From assembly GCF_003254585.1 (NCBI RefSeq), contig NZ_QJGZ01000031.1:1-64000 (forward strand): DNA of 64,000 nt. The letters run 5' to 3'. A model generated the notes under the pieces. The model had not been told where the DNA came from and did no database searches. It saw only the letters and a list, made by a program, of their open reading frames with translations. This stretch comes from Flavobacterium sharifuzzamanii. GTDB lineage: Bacteria; Bacteroidota; Bacteroidia; Flavobacteriales; Flavobacteriaceae. The first letter of the stretch is position 1, and every line of letters starts with the position of its first letter. The position numbers and the translations under genes are program-made. Below are positions 1 through 8,155 of this stretch, piece by piece.

Positions 1-64
1 CTCAGAATCTCAGAATCTCAGAATCTCAGAATCTCAGAATCTCAGAATCTCAGAATCTCAGAAT
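1..64. repeat. Octamer tandem repeat (CTCAGAAT)8, cut by window edge
   Basis: Eight perfect head-to-tail copies of CTCAGAAT fill the first 64 bases and the array continues past the left edge. It ends about 45 bp before the DUF1508 gene. A degenerate relative with the same words lies at 51103-51141. There are no spacers, so it is a microsatellite and not CRISPR. Confidence 0.95.
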
Positions 65-108
65 CTAGAAAAATCTAAAATTAACAATCTAATATCTAAA
101 ATTTATAA

Positions 109-492
109 ATGGGTGCTTTTGTAATTAGCAAGCGATTTAATGATGAATATAAATTTACGTTTACCTCTCGAAAAGGGAAGGTTATTTTTACGAGTTTGAG
201 TTATGAGTTGAGGTTTGAGTGTGAAGAGGATATTGAGAAGTTTAAAGCGAATATAGAACTTGCGAAATTCTTGAAGTTTAAGGGTTCTGGAGGAAAGTAT
301 TTTTTTAAATTGATGTTGGGAGAGGTTCATTTTGCTACAAGTCGAAAATACAGCACGGAATTACTTTTGCAGAAAGGGATAAAAGAAATTGTAACATATT
401 CTTCTAGGTCAGAAATTTTAGATTTCTCTTCAAGTGAGTCGATTTTTGGAGATGATGAGGTTGAAGAAGAAATGGAAGAGGCGGCTGAATAA
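109..492 (+). CDS. DUF1508 (YegP-type) domain protein
   Basis: This 127-residue cytoplasmic protein looks like two tandem copies of the short DUF1508/YegP beta-alpha unit. The first is around residues 2-45, where a beta-rich stretch with GKVIFTS is followed by a helix. The second is around residues 58-100, with GGKYFFKLML and a helix. The C-terminal 25 residues are very acidic (EEEMEEAAE) and probably disordered. The function of the family is not established. The ATG at 109 follows an AT-rich leader with no clear Shine-Dalgarno, which is normal for this phylum. A strong hairpin terminator follows the stop directly. The fold assignment rests on pattern recognition only. Confidence 0.8.
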   Translation: MGAFVISKRFNDEYKFTFTSRKGKVIFTSLSYELRFECEEDIEKFKANIELAKFLKFKGSGGKYFFKLMLGEVHFATSRKYSTELLLQKGIKEIVTYSSRSEILDFSSSESIFGDDEVEEEMEEAAE

Positions 493-500
493 ATAAAAAA

Positions 501-530
501 AGCGTTCATAAATTATGAACGCTTTTTTTA
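501..530 (+). terminator. Rho-independent terminator after DUF1508 gene
   Basis: A 10-bp perfect stem (AGCGTTCATA at 501-510 with TATGAACGCT at 514-523) has a 3-base loop and a run of T through 529. It begins eight bases after the stop codon at 492. Confidence 0.9.
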
Positions 531-567
531 TTGCTTTTGGATTAATGGAAAAATTAATCGCAAAAAA

Positions 568-588
568 AAACCATCTAAAAGATGGTTT
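568..588 (-). terminator. Rho-independent terminator of the 615-830 lipoprotein gene
   Basis: A 9-bp stem (AAACCATCT / AGATGGTTT) with a 3-base loop is followed on the minus strand by an uninterrupted T run. It is back to back with the plus-strand terminator at 501-530. Confidence 0.85.
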
Positions 589-614
589 TAAAATCGTTAG
601 AACTTAGGTTCTAA

Positions 615-830
615 TTATTTTTTTACTTCTTCTACTTTAGCAGCAGCAGAATCAACTTTAGCAGCAGCAGAATCAACAGTTGCAGCAGCAGAATCAACAA
701 CAGCAGCAGCTGAATCAACAGCAACAGCAGTAGAATCTACAGCAGGAGCTTCAGCAGCAGCGTCAGCTTTTTTACAAGATACAACAGTTAATACAGCAAC
801 AACAGCTAAACTTAAAAATACTTTTTTCAT
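615..830 (-). CDS. Small alanine-rich lipoprotein with VDSAAA repeats
   Basis: The 71-residue precursor has a lipoprotein signal: a Lys pair, a hydrophobic core, then the lipobox TVVSC with Cys19 as lipidation site. The mature part is nearly all a degenerate six-to-seven-residue repeat (VDSAAAxV), repeated about six times, ending in VEEVKK. This pattern suggests an amphipathic or coiled helix similar to LEA or apolipoprotein-like envelope proteins. The gene has its own promoter (TATCTTTG on the minus strand, 868-875) and terminator, so it is monocistronic and possibly well expressed. It resembles the protein at 51907-52272 in design. No function can be assigned. Confidence 0.85.
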   Translation of the reverse strand: MKKVFLSLAVVAVLTVVSCKKADAAAEAPAVDSTAVAVDSAAAVVDSAAATVDSAAAKVDSAAAKVEEVKK

Positions 831-867
831 CTTACTTTATTATAAAAGGTTAATTATTAATTCGTGG

Positions 868-875
868 CAAAGATA
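868..875 (-). promoter_or_regulatory. -7 promoter element (TATCTTTG) of small lipoprotein gene
   Basis: CAAAGATA on the plus strand reads TATCTTTG on the minus strand, an exact match to the Bacteroidota -7 consensus TAnnTTTG. It lies 38 bases upstream of the ATG at 830. No good TTG -33 element is visible. Confidence 0.65.
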
Positions 876-1146
876 TAAATTTTTTAATATGTAAAATATT
901 TTTTCACTTTTTTTTTAAAATATTTTCCTTACTCACGTTTATCTTATTTATCAAAGAATATGCCAAAATTATAAATTTTTCTTAAATTATCTAATTTCTA
1001 GTCTAAATTATTTTTCATTGAATAATCTTTATGTAAATCAGTTATTTAGCTTCTTGGGTTAAGGGTTTGTTTCGTTTTTTAAGAGTATTTAAGCAAGATC
1101 TATTTGCTTATTTTCTCAAATTTAACGCTTTTGTCAAATCAAAAGG
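876..1146. other. AT-rich intergenic region without a visible gene
   Basis: This stretch lies between the promoter of the small lipoprotein and the 3' end of waaA. It is very T-rich on the plus strand. I see no conserved ORF, hairpin or repeat in it. Confidence 0.6.
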
Positions 1147-2376
1147 TTATGAGATGCGTTTCATAATCGTTTCGGTGGCTCCTTTATTGTCTTGAATAAA
1201 CGCTTTGCAGATTTTACTTTTTTCTTCTAGAAAGTTTTTATCATTCAATAATTGGTCAAATACTGCTTTAAGTTCTGTGCTTGTTGATATTGTTAAGCAC
1301 CCACCAATTCCAACTAAAGCGATAGCTTCTGCAAAATTCGAATAGTTTGGGCCAATTACAATTGGGATTCCGAAAGTAGCAGGTTCTAGTATATTATGTA
1401 TTCCTGGGTTTCCAAATCCGCCTCCTACGTATGCGATCGTTCCATAGCTGTAAATCTTAGTCAAAATGCCAATTGTATCTATTATAAGAACATTATAGTT
1501 AGATAAATCTTTGTTTTCTTTTTCTGAGAATAAAACCGTTGGTTTGGTGATTTTCGACAATAGATCTGAAATTTGATCTGGCTTAATATTATGCGGAGCT
1601 ATAATAAATTTTACATTTTCAGAAGCTTGATTGATGTATTCGGCAATCAAAACTTCGTCTTTTGGCCATGAGCTTCCAATGACAATTGTTGGTTGGTTGT
1701 TCTTGAAATTTTCAATAAAATCTAAGCGATTGTCTCTTTCTAAAATAGCATTTACACGATCAAAACGGGTGTCGCCAGAAACAATTACATTTTTAAAACC
1801 AAGTGATTCTATTTTTTGTTTAGAGCTTTCATTCTGAACAAAAAAATAGGTAAATGCATTTAATGCTTTTCGGTAAAAACCGCCATACCATTTAAAAAAC
1901 ATTTGATTGTCTCTGAAGATTCCTGAAATTAAATAAGTAGGGGTTTTGCTTTTTTCTAATTCCTTTAAATAGTTTAGCCAGAATTCGTATTTGATAAAAA
2001 AAGCAAATTCAGGATTAACTAGTTTTAAAAATCTCTTTGCATTGCTTTTGGTGTCAAGTGGTAAATAAATGGTCACATCGGCAACTGTGTTATTTTTACG
2101 CACTTCGTATCCAGATGGGGAAAAAAAGGTTACAATTATCTTATGCTCAGGATATTTTTCTTTGATTTTTTCGATTACCGGAAGTCCTTGTTCGTATTCG
2201 CCTAGTGAGGCAGAATGGAACCAGATGGTTTTGTCGTCTGCTTTAGTTTTTTCTTCTAATATTGAAAATACATTTTTTCGCCCTTCAACAAAAAGCTTAA
2301 TTTTCGGACTAAATAGCGCTATTATTTTTAAGAAAAATCCTGCGATGTAGATGGTTAGATTGTATAAAAAAAGCAT
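1147..2376 (-). CDS. waaA: 3-deoxy-D-manno-octulosonic acid (Kdo) transferase
   Basis: Transfers Kdo from CMP-Kdo to the lipid A precursor at the inner face of the cytoplasmic membrane, the first step of LPS inner core assembly. The 409-residue length fits the family. An N-terminal hydrophobic segment (about residues 4-24) anchors it. The catalytic glutamate is E60 in FHSASLGEYEQG. The C-terminal GT-B half carries GGGFGNPGIHNILEP (about residues 316-330), the conserved nucleotide-sugar binding region. The gene is alone, divergent from the aminotransferase-galE operon across a 136-bp AT-rich region. One-domain transferases may add one, two or more Kdo residues. The number cannot be read from sequence. 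Confidence 0.95.
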   Translation of the reverse strand: MLFLYNLTIYIAGFFLKIIALFSPKIKLFVEGRKNVFSILEEKTKADDKTIWFHSASLGEYEQGLPVIEKIKEKYPEHKIIVTFFSPSGYEVRKNNTVADVTIYLPLDTKSNAKRFLKLVNPEFAFFIKYEFWLNYLKELEKSKTPTYLISGIFRDNQMFFKWYGGFYRKALNAFTYFFVQNESSKQKIESLGFKNVIVSGDTRFDRVNAILERDNRLDFIENFKNNQPTIVIGSSWPKDEVLIAEYINQASENVKFIIAPHNIKPDQISDLLSKITKPTVLFSEKENKDLSNYNVLIIDTIGILTKIYSYGTIAYVGGGFGNPGIHNILEPATFGIPIVIGPNYSNFAEAIALVGIGGCLTISTSTELKAVFDQLLNDKNFLEEKSKICKAFIQDNKGATETIMKRIS

Positions 2377-2512
2377 GTAATTTTTTTTGCAGCTAAATTA
2401 CATTTCTTTCGACTATTTTCATTGGTTTGAAGCTATTAATAACTATTTTTGTTCCTCCTTTTAGAGATTTCTGTTAAAAATAGAGTCTTTAATTTTTAAA
2501 TATTATTCGAAA

Positions 2513-3646
2513 ATGAAAAAAATACAAATGGTTGACTTAAAAAGTCAATACGAGAAAATAAAATCTACTGTAGATGCTTCAATTCAAGAAGTTTTAGATA
2601 CAAATACTTACATCAATGGGCCTTTAGTTCATCAGTTTCAAAAGAATCTTGAAGATTATTTAGGTGCAAAACATGTTATTCCTTGTGCTAATGGTACAGA
2701 TGCGTTGCAGATTGCAATGATGGGTTTAGATTTGAAACCAGGTGATGAAGTAATTACTGCCGACTTTACTTTTGCTGCAACTGTTGAGGTTATTGCTTTA
2801 TTGCAATTAACTCCAGTTTTAGTTGATGTTGATTTGCATAATATGAATATCGATATCGAAGCAGTGAAAAAAGCAATTACACCAAAAACAAAAGCGATTG
2901 TTCCAGTTCATTTATTTGGACGTGCAGCTAATATGGATGCGATTATGGAAATTGCTAAAGAACATAATCTATATGTAATCGAAGATAACGCACAAGCAAT
3001 CGGTGCAGATTATATTTCGAAATCTGGATCAAAAGTAAAAGTGGGTACAATTGGTCACGTTGCAGCAACTTCATTCTTTCCTTCTAAAAACTTAGGTTGT
3101 TATGGAGATGGAGGAGCGATTTTTACAAATGATGATAAATTGGCACATATTATTCGTGGAATCGTAAATCACGGAATGTATGAGCGTTACCACCACGATG
3201 TTGTGGGTGTAAATTCACGTTTAGACAGTATTCAGGCGGGAGTTTTAAATGCAAAACTGCCTCTTTTAGATGAATATAATAAAGCTCGTCGTTTGGCGGC
3301 GACTAAATATAATGCAGCTTTCGCAGGAAATGCAAAAATTATTACTCCTGATTTTGATGCAAACGAAAATGACCACGTTTTTCATCAATATGTATTAAGA
3401 ATTTTAGACGCAGACAGAAATGCTTTAATGCAACATTTATTAGATAAAGGAATTCCATGTGCAATTTATTATCCAATTCCATTGCATTCTCAAAAAGCAT
3501 ATTTAGATCCTCGTTATAAAGAAGAGCAATTTCCAGTTACAAACCAATTAGTACAAGAAGTAATTGCTTTGCCAATGCACACAGAACTTGATGACGAGCA
3601 AATTAAATTTATTACCGATTCTGTTTTAGAATTTTTGAATAAATAA
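2513..3646 (+). CDS. DegT/DnrJ/EryC1/StrS family PLP-dependent aminotransferase
   Basis: A 377-residue sugar aminotransferase of the fold type I DegT family. The PLP Schiff-base lysine is K192 in SFFPSKNLGCYGDGG, the cofactor-ring aspartate is D158 in EDNAQ, and HxxGRAANMD is present around 133-143. Such enzymes transaminate keto intermediates of nucleotide sugars for O-antigen, glycan or capsule precursors. The exact sugar is not readable. It opens a three-gene operon: the next start is 2 nt after its stop, and galE follows, which supports a role in nucleotide-sugar supply for surface glycans. The first ATG was chosen because the conserved MVDLKSQY begins six residues later. Confidence 0.9.
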   Translation: MKKIQMVDLKSQYEKIKSTVDASIQEVLDTNTYINGPLVHQFQKNLEDYLGAKHVIPCANGTDALQIAMMGLDLKPGDEVITADFTFAATVEVIALLQLTPVLVDVDLHNMNIDIEAVKKAITPKTKAIVPVHLFGRAANMDAIMEIAKEHNLYVIEDNAQAIGADYISKSGSKVKVGTIGHVAATSFFPSKNLGCYGDGGAIFTNDDKLAHIIRGIVNHGMYERYHHDVVGVNSRLDSIQAGVLNAKLPLLDEYNKARRLAATKYNAAFAGNAKIITPDFDANENDHVFHQYVLRILDADRNALMQHLLDKGIPCAIYYPIPLHSQKAYLDPRYKEEQFPVTNQLVQEVIALPMHTELDDEQIKFITDSVLEFLNK

Positions 3647-3648
3647 AG

Positions 3649-4089
3649 ATGAGAAGAGGTAGTCTTTTAATTTTAATATTTTTTCTTCACTTTTCGGTTT
3701 TGGCTCAAAAAACGAATTCTAAAGAAGAGAATGCTGTCAGCAGTCAAGTTGAAATTTTGCGTCAGGCAATGATTGATGCTGATGGAGCGAAATTGAAAGC
3801 GCTAACTTCGGACAAATTAAATTATGTCCACTCAAATGGTAATTTTCAAAACCAAGCTGAATTTATAGAAGGAATTGTAAGTGGAAAATCTGATTTTGTT
3901 TCGATCGATTTTCAGGACCAAACTATAACTATTCAGAATGATGTTGCCATAGTTCGACATGTTTTATCGGCTCATACCAAAGACGATGGAATAGATCGAG
4001 ACATTAAAATAGGAATTATGCTCGTATGGCAGAAACAAAAAGGCAAATGGATTTTAATTGCTAGACAAGCTTATAAATTAACTACATAA
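3649..4089 (+). CDS. Secreted NTF2-like (DUF4440-type) protein
   Basis: The 146-residue protein has a cleavable N-terminal signal (about residues 1-19, ending VLAQ). The remainder has the alpha+beta cone pattern of NTF2-like / DUF4440 proteins: a helix with LRQAMIDADGAKLKALTSD, then strands including YVHSNG, VAIVRHVL and a C-terminal LVWQKQKGKWILIARQ. Family members are ligand-binding or SnoaL-like enzymes, but no catalytic residue is evident. It lies 2 nt after the aminotransferase and 15 nt before galE, so it is co-transcribed. Its role in nucleotide-sugar metabolism is unclear. Confidence 0.8.
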   Translation: MRRGSLLILIFFLHFSVLAQKTNSKEENAVSSQVEILRQAMIDADGAKLKALTSDKLNYVHSNGNFQNQAEFIEGIVSGKSDFVSIDFQDQTITIQNDVAIVRHVLSAHTKDDGIDRDIKIGIMLVWQKQKGKWILIARQAYKLTT

Positions 4090-4104
4090 AACAACCACAA
4101 AAAA

Positions 4105-5121
4105 ATGAAAGTATTAGTAACAGGAGGATTAGGATTTATCGGTTCTCACACCGTAGTCGAATTGCAAAATGAAGGCTTCGAAGTGGTGATCATTGATAAT
4201 CTTTCTAATTCTTCAGAAGATGTTTTAAAAGGAATTACTGCGATTACAGGAAAAACGCCTTTATTCGAAAAAATTGATTTAAGAGAGAAAAGTGCCGTTC
4301 GGGATTTTTTTAAAAAACATAATGATGTTACTGGTGTAATTCATTTTGCCGCTTCAAAAGCAGTTGGTGAAAGTGTTGAACAGCCTTTACTGTATTATGA
4401 AAACAACATTAGCAGTTTAGTTTATCTTTTACAGGAATTACAGCAAAAACCTGAAGCGAGTTTTATTTTTAGTTCTTCTTGTACGGTTTACGGTCAAGCC
4501 GAAAAAATGCCGATTACAGAAGATGCTCCAGTTCAGGTAGCAATGTCTCCTTACGGAAATACCAAACAGATCGGAGAGGAAATTATTACAGATACAGCTA
4601 AAGTTACCAATATCAGTGCTATTTTATTGCGCTACTTTAATCCAGTTGGAGCACACGAATCTGTACAGATTGGTGAATTACCACTGGGAGTTCCTCAAAA
4701 TTTAGTTCCATTTATTACGCAAACGGGAGTAGGATTGCGTCAGGAGTTATCTGTTTTTGGAAATGATTATCCAACACCAGACGGAACTGCTGTTCGTGAT
4801 TACATTCACGTCGTAGATTTAGCAAAAGCGCACGTAATTGCTTTAAAGCGTTTGTTAGATAAAAAGAATCTGGCAAAAGTGGAAACTTTCAATTTAGGAA
4901 CGGGAAAAGGAAGTTCTGTTCTGGAAGTCATTAATAGTTTTGAAAAAGTCAGTGGTAAAGAATTGCCTTATAAGATGATGCCGCGTCGTGAAGGTGATAT
5001 TACTGAAGCTTATGCAAATACAGATAAGGCAAATAATGTCTTAGGATGGAAGGCTGAACTAAGTTTAGACGAAGCAATGGCAAGTGCTTGGAAATGGGAA
5101 CAAAAAGTGAGGAATAAGTAA
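4105..5121 (+). CDS. galE: UDP-glucose 4-epimerase
   Basis: Interconverts UDP-glucose and UDP-galactose with a tightly bound NAD in the cytoplasm. The extended short-chain dehydrogenase fold is clear: glycine-rich NAD loop GGLGFIGSH at residues 7-15, catalytic SSSCTVYG near 123-130, and YGNTK giving Y150 and K154. The length of 338 is normal. It is the last gene of the operon starting at 2513 and is followed by a hairpin terminator. UDP-GlcNAc epimerase activity cannot be excluded. Confidence 0.95.
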   Translation: MKVLVTGGLGFIGSHTVVELQNEGFEVVIIDNLSNSSEDVLKGITAITGKTPLFEKIDLREKSAVRDFFKKHNDVTGVIHFAASKAVGESVEQPLLYYENNISSLVYLLQELQQKPEASFIFSSSCTVYGQAEKMPITEDAPVQVAMSPYGNTKQIGEEIITDTAKVTNISAILLRYFNPVGAHESVQIGELPLGVPQNLVPFITQTGVGLRQELSVFGNDYPTPDGTAVRDYIHVVDLAKAHVIALKRLLDKKNLAKVETFNLGTGKGSSVLEVINSFEKVSGKELPYKMMPRREGDITEAYANTDKANNVLGWKAELSLDEAMASAWKWEQKVRNK

Positions 5122-5150
5122 TTTTTTAAATAAAATTATAAATTTTTAAG

Positions 5151-5187
5151 ATCCCAGATTATAGCAATATAGTTTGGGATTTTTTTA
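5151..5187 (+). terminator. Terminator of the aminotransferase-galE operon
   Basis: ATCCCAGATTATA and its near complement TATAGTTTGGGAT (5151-5180, with small internal mismatches) form a hairpin around GCAA, followed by seven T residues. Confidence 0.8.
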
Positions 5188-5200
5188 GCTATTAATTATC

Positions 5201-6106
5201 ATGAAACAAAGTTTAGATTATAAATTAATATTTGCTCTTGCAGCAGTTGGGATTATCTGGGGTACAACTTTTTTAGGAATCCGTGTTGCGGTTGAAACTA
5301 TTCCGCCGTGGTTTGTAACTTCAATTCGTCAGGGATTAGCAGGATTAATCATGATGATGATTTTATTGTTTAAAAAAGAGATGAAATGGATTGGTTGGGA
5401 GAATTTAAAACATCAACTTGTCCCTTCTATTTTGATGATTGTTGTGGCAAATGGTTTTACAACCGTTGCTGAACAGACTGTACCAAGCGGACTGGCTTCG
5501 GTAATTAGTGCTATGGCTCCTATACTTATTTTTTTAGGCAGCATTTTGTTCAAATTGCAAAAACCAAGTTTAAGAGGATTTATTGGAGTAATAATAGGAT
5601 TTTCGGGAGTGGTTTTTATATTTAAAGATGGATTAGGATCTTTTCTAGATGCCGATTACAGAATCGGAATGATGTTTATGGGGTTTGCAATTACTGCCTG
5701 GGCTGCTGGAACAATTTATACCAAAATTCATGGGAATAAATCTAAAAATATAGTTCTTAATTTATTTTACCAGTTTACAATGGCTTCTTGTATTCAGATT
5801 GTTTTGGCATTTATTTTTTCGCCTACGATTGATGTGAATTTATGGAGTACGAAAAGTATTTTAGCGGCATTGTATTTGTCGATTTTCGGATCTGTAATTG
5901 CTTTTTTCAGCTATAATTATGCTCTGAAACACGTTACTCCAGTCCAGGTTTCTATTTTAGCGTATATCAATACTATAATTGCGGTATTTTTTGGTTGGCT
6001 GATTTTGGATGAAAAAATTACAATTGATTTTATAATTGCAACAATACTGATCATTTTGGGAGTTTTTATTATTAATTACAAAAAGAAGGAAAAGAAAACT
6101 TTGTAA
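5201..6106 (+). CDS. EamA/DMT family transporter
   Basis: A 301-residue integral membrane protein with about ten hydrophobic segments in two five-helix EamA repeats, typical of drug/metabolite transporters such as RhaT/YdcZ-like exporters. IIWGTTFLGIRVAVETIPPW near the N-terminus is the usual start of the first repeat. The second begins near GFAITAWAAGTIYTK. It ends in a lysine-rich cytosolic tail. The substrate cannot be predicted. It is preceded by the galE terminator and probably has its own promoter. Confidence 0.9.
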   Translation: MKQSLDYKLIFALAAVGIIWGTTFLGIRVAVETIPPWFVTSIRQGLAGLIMMMILLFKKEMKWIGWENLKHQLVPSILMIVVANGFTTVAEQTVPSGLASVISAMAPILIFLGSILFKLQKPSLRGFIGVIIGFSGVVFIFKDGLGSFLDADYRIGMMFMGFAITAWAAGTIYTKIHGNKSKNIVLNLFYQFTMASCIQIVLAFIFSPTIDVNLWSTKSILAALYLSIFGSVIAFFSYNYALKHVTPVQVSILAYINTIIAVFFGWLILDEKITIDFIIATILIILGVFIINYKKKEKKTL

Positions 6107-6156
6107 ATTTTGATTTAGTTTATTTTGTAAATTTGTAAGGTTAAAATGTAGGAATT

Positions 6157-6354
6157 ATGAGTTCGGATAAAGAAAATGAAAAGAAAGATAAGGTTGAAGA
6201 GCCAGCAGTTGATTATGAAGTTCAAAAACCAAAATTTAAAGGTATAGATCGTGAAACTTTTGATTTTGATGCTGAATTTGCAAAAGGATTAACGCCAGAG
6301 GAGTTTAAAGCTGAAATGTCTAAAAGAATAAAAGCTTATCCTTGGAAAAAATAA
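6157..6354 (+). CDS. Small charged protein, candidate antitoxin
   Basis: A 65-residue very hydrophilic protein. The N-terminal half is a run of Lys/Glu/Asp and likely disordered. The second half (GIDRETFDFDAEFAKGLTPE) looks like an antitoxin tail that folds on its partner. It has no recognisable DNA-binding domain. Its 3' end overlaps the next gene by 13 nt, the arrangement expected of a type II toxin-antitoxin operon with the antitoxin first. The antitoxin call is inferred from context and from the downstream ParE-like protein. Confidence 0.6.
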   Translation: MSSDKENEKKDKVEEPAVDYEVQKPKFKGIDRETFDFDAEFAKGLTPEEFKAEMSKRIKAYPWKK

Positions 6355-6659
6355 TTTTTGGAAATAACGTTCTGGAATATTTTGATAATTTAGTCTATAC
6401 ACTTTTTAAGGAAGAGTATTTTGGTTTTTCTGAATCTGCTCAGAATTATATAGATAAAATAGTTGGTTTTATTATTTCAAGTGTTTCAAGTTTTCCTCAT
6501 AAGAAAACACCAAAATCACTTCAATACTTAGGTTTAAACTATGTTTTTTATAAATCTAATACGAGGACAACGTGGTATATATTTTTCGAAAAAAGCAATC
6601 AAAATTATTTGATTACCGGAATTCTAAATAATTATAGCGAAGAAGCAAAAGAGCTATAA
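6342..6659 (+). CDS. RelE/ParE-superfamily toxin-like protein
   Basis: A 105-residue protein starting with TTG inside the upstream gene. The pattern fits RelE/ParE toxins: N-terminal helices with AQNYIDKIVGFI, then LGLNYVFYKSNTRTTWYIFFEK and a final strand YLITGILNNYSEEAKEL. The beta hairpin with Y/F-x-x-R-x-T-W-Y and the IxNN end are typical of the ParE-like group. ParE members poison gyrase and RelE members cleave mRNA; which applies here is not visible. It is coupled to the small acidic gene and both end at a strong terminator. Confidence 0.7.
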   Translation: MEKIIFGNNVLEYFDNLVYTLFKEEYFGFSESAQNYIDKIVGFIISSVSSFPHKKTPKSLQYLGLNYVFYKSNTRTTWYIFFEKSNQNYLITGILNNYSEEAKEL

Positions 6660-6663
6660 AGCA

Positions 6664-6700
6664 AAAATCCTCATAAACAATCTGTTCATGAGGATTTTTT
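6664..6700 (+). terminator. Bidirectional terminator between toxin gene and fabD
   Basis: AAAATCCTCAT at 6664-6674 pairs with ATGAGGATTTT at 6688-6698, with T runs on both strands. It lies between genes that converge. Confidence 0.85.
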
Positions 6701-6749
6701 ATAAGTATAGTTTTTAACTGATCACTAAAAACTGAATATTGAACACTAA

Positions 6750-7622
6750 CTACGCGTTAGCAACCGCAGCTTCTTTGTCAATTTTATTAATCAAACCAGT
6801 TAATACTTTTCCAGGACCAATTTCAGTAAACAAAGTCGCACCGTCAGCGATCATTTGCTGAACAGACTGAGTCCATTTTACAGGAGCAGTTAACTGAATG
6901 ATTAAGTTCTTTTTAATTTCATTAGCATCAGAAACTGCATTTGCAGTAACGTTTTGATACACTGGGCAAATAGGAGCAGAGAAAGTAGTTGCTTCAATTG
7001 CAGCAGCCAATTCTTCTCTTGCTGGTTCCATCATTGGCGAGTGGAAAGCACCTCCAACAGGCAAAATTAAAGCACGTTTTGCTCCAGCAGCTTTCATTGC
7101 TTCACAAGCTTTTTCAACAGCAGTAGTTTCTCCAGAAATTACTAATTGTCCTGGACAGTTATAGTTAGCAGCAACCACAACTCCGTCAATAGAAGCGCAA
7201 ACCTCTTCTACAACATTATCAGCTAAACCTAAAACAGCAGCCATTGTTGATGGAGTGATTTCGCAAGCTTTTTGCATTGCAAGAGCACGTTGAGAAACTA
7301 ATTTTAAACCATCTTCAAAAGATAAAGTTCCGTTAGCAACCAAAGCTGAGAATTCTCCTAATGAATGTCCTGCAACCATTTCCGGTTTGAAATCTTCTAA
7401 AGTTTTAGCTAAAATAACAGAGTGCAAAAATACAGCTGGCTGCGTTACTTTAGTTTCTTTTAGTTCTTCGGCAGTGCCTTCAAACATAATATCTGTAATT
7501 CTGAAACCTAGAATTTCATTTGCTTTTTCGAATAATTCTTTGGCTAAAGCCGAATTTTCATATAAGTCTTTGCCCATTCCTGTGAATTGCGCACCTTGAC
7601 CTGGAAATACGTATGCTTTCAT
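6750..7622 (-). CDS. fabD: Malonyl-CoA:ACP transacylase
   Basis: Loads malonate onto acyl carrier protein for fatty acid elongation in the cytoplasm. The 290-residue protein begins with FPGQGAQFTGMG. It has the nucleophile elbow GHSLGE with S87, R111 after VSQ, and the catalytic histidine H193 in GGAFHSPMM, all in the usual order and spacing. It is monocistronic here, not next to other fab genes. The length is slightly short of E. coli FabD but complete. Confidence 0.97.
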   Translation of the reverse strand: MKAYVFPGQGAQFTGMGKDLYENSALAKELFEKANEILGFRITDIMFEGTAEELKETKVTQPAVFLHSVILAKTLEDFKPEMVAGHSLGEFSALVANGTLSFEDGLKLVSQRALAMQKACEITPSTMAAVLGLADNVVEEVCASIDGVVVAANYNCPGQLVISGETTAVEKACEAMKAAGAKRALILPVGGAFHSPMMEPAREELAAAIEATTFSAPICPVYQNVTANAVSDANEIKKNLIIQLTAPVKWTQSVQQMIADGATLFTEIGPGKVLTGLINKIDKEAAVANA

Positions 7623-7696
7623 TTGTCTAATTTAATTTTTACTTTTTTATTAAAATTGAAAATTAGTTTCAATTGGAAGGCAAAAGTACTATTTTT

Positions 7697-8059
7697 TTAG
7701 CTCGAATAATCTTTAAACATATAAATCCACGCTAATCTTGAAAATCTAAGATTAAAAGGAGTGAGTAAAGTAATGGTTACTGCAATAATTGGAAGAATTC
7801 TTAAATCGAAATTCTTTTCAAAGAAAAACTGTGCAATACAATACGTTGCAATTCCTTGAGCTACAGTTAATCCGTAGTTTACGTACATGGCACCAAAAAA
7901 GTAACCAGGCTCTTTTTGAAATTTATAATTGCAATGACTGCAGTATTCATTCATTTTTGGAAAACTGAAATTCAGAAAGATATTCTTGTCTGTAAAAACT
8001 TTTCCTTTATGACAAACAGGACATTCGTTTTTTAAAATATGAGTTAATGTGCTTGACAT
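7697..8059 (-). CDS. DUF983 family membrane protein
   Basis: The 120-residue protein has two CxxC pairs (C13/C16 and C40/C43), a predicted zinc-ribbon-like module, followed by two hydrophobic segments (about 55-80 and 90-108). This is the DUF983 layout; the conserved GYFFGAMYVNYG sits at the entrance of the first membrane segment. No biochemical role is known. A -7 element TACCTTTG is visible on the minus strand at 8083-8090, 24 bases before the start. It is divergent from the AraC-type regulator. Confidence 0.85.
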   Translation of the reverse strand: MSSTLTHILKNECPVCHKGKVFTDKNIFLNFSFPKMNEYCSHCNYKFQKEPGYFFGAMYVNYGLTVAQGIATYCIAQFFFEKNFDLRILPIIAVTITLLTPFNLRFSRLAWIYMFKDYSS

Positions 8060-8155
8060 GATATTGTTAATTTTTGTTTAAACAAAGGTAATTCAGAACC
8101 TTAAAGAAGTCTTTTTAGTATCTTCGCTTATTGTAGCACAATAAAGACATTTGTT

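Noticed and set aside
1..64. Possible CRISPR array
   Set aside because: The octamer units are contiguous with no spacers and are far too short.
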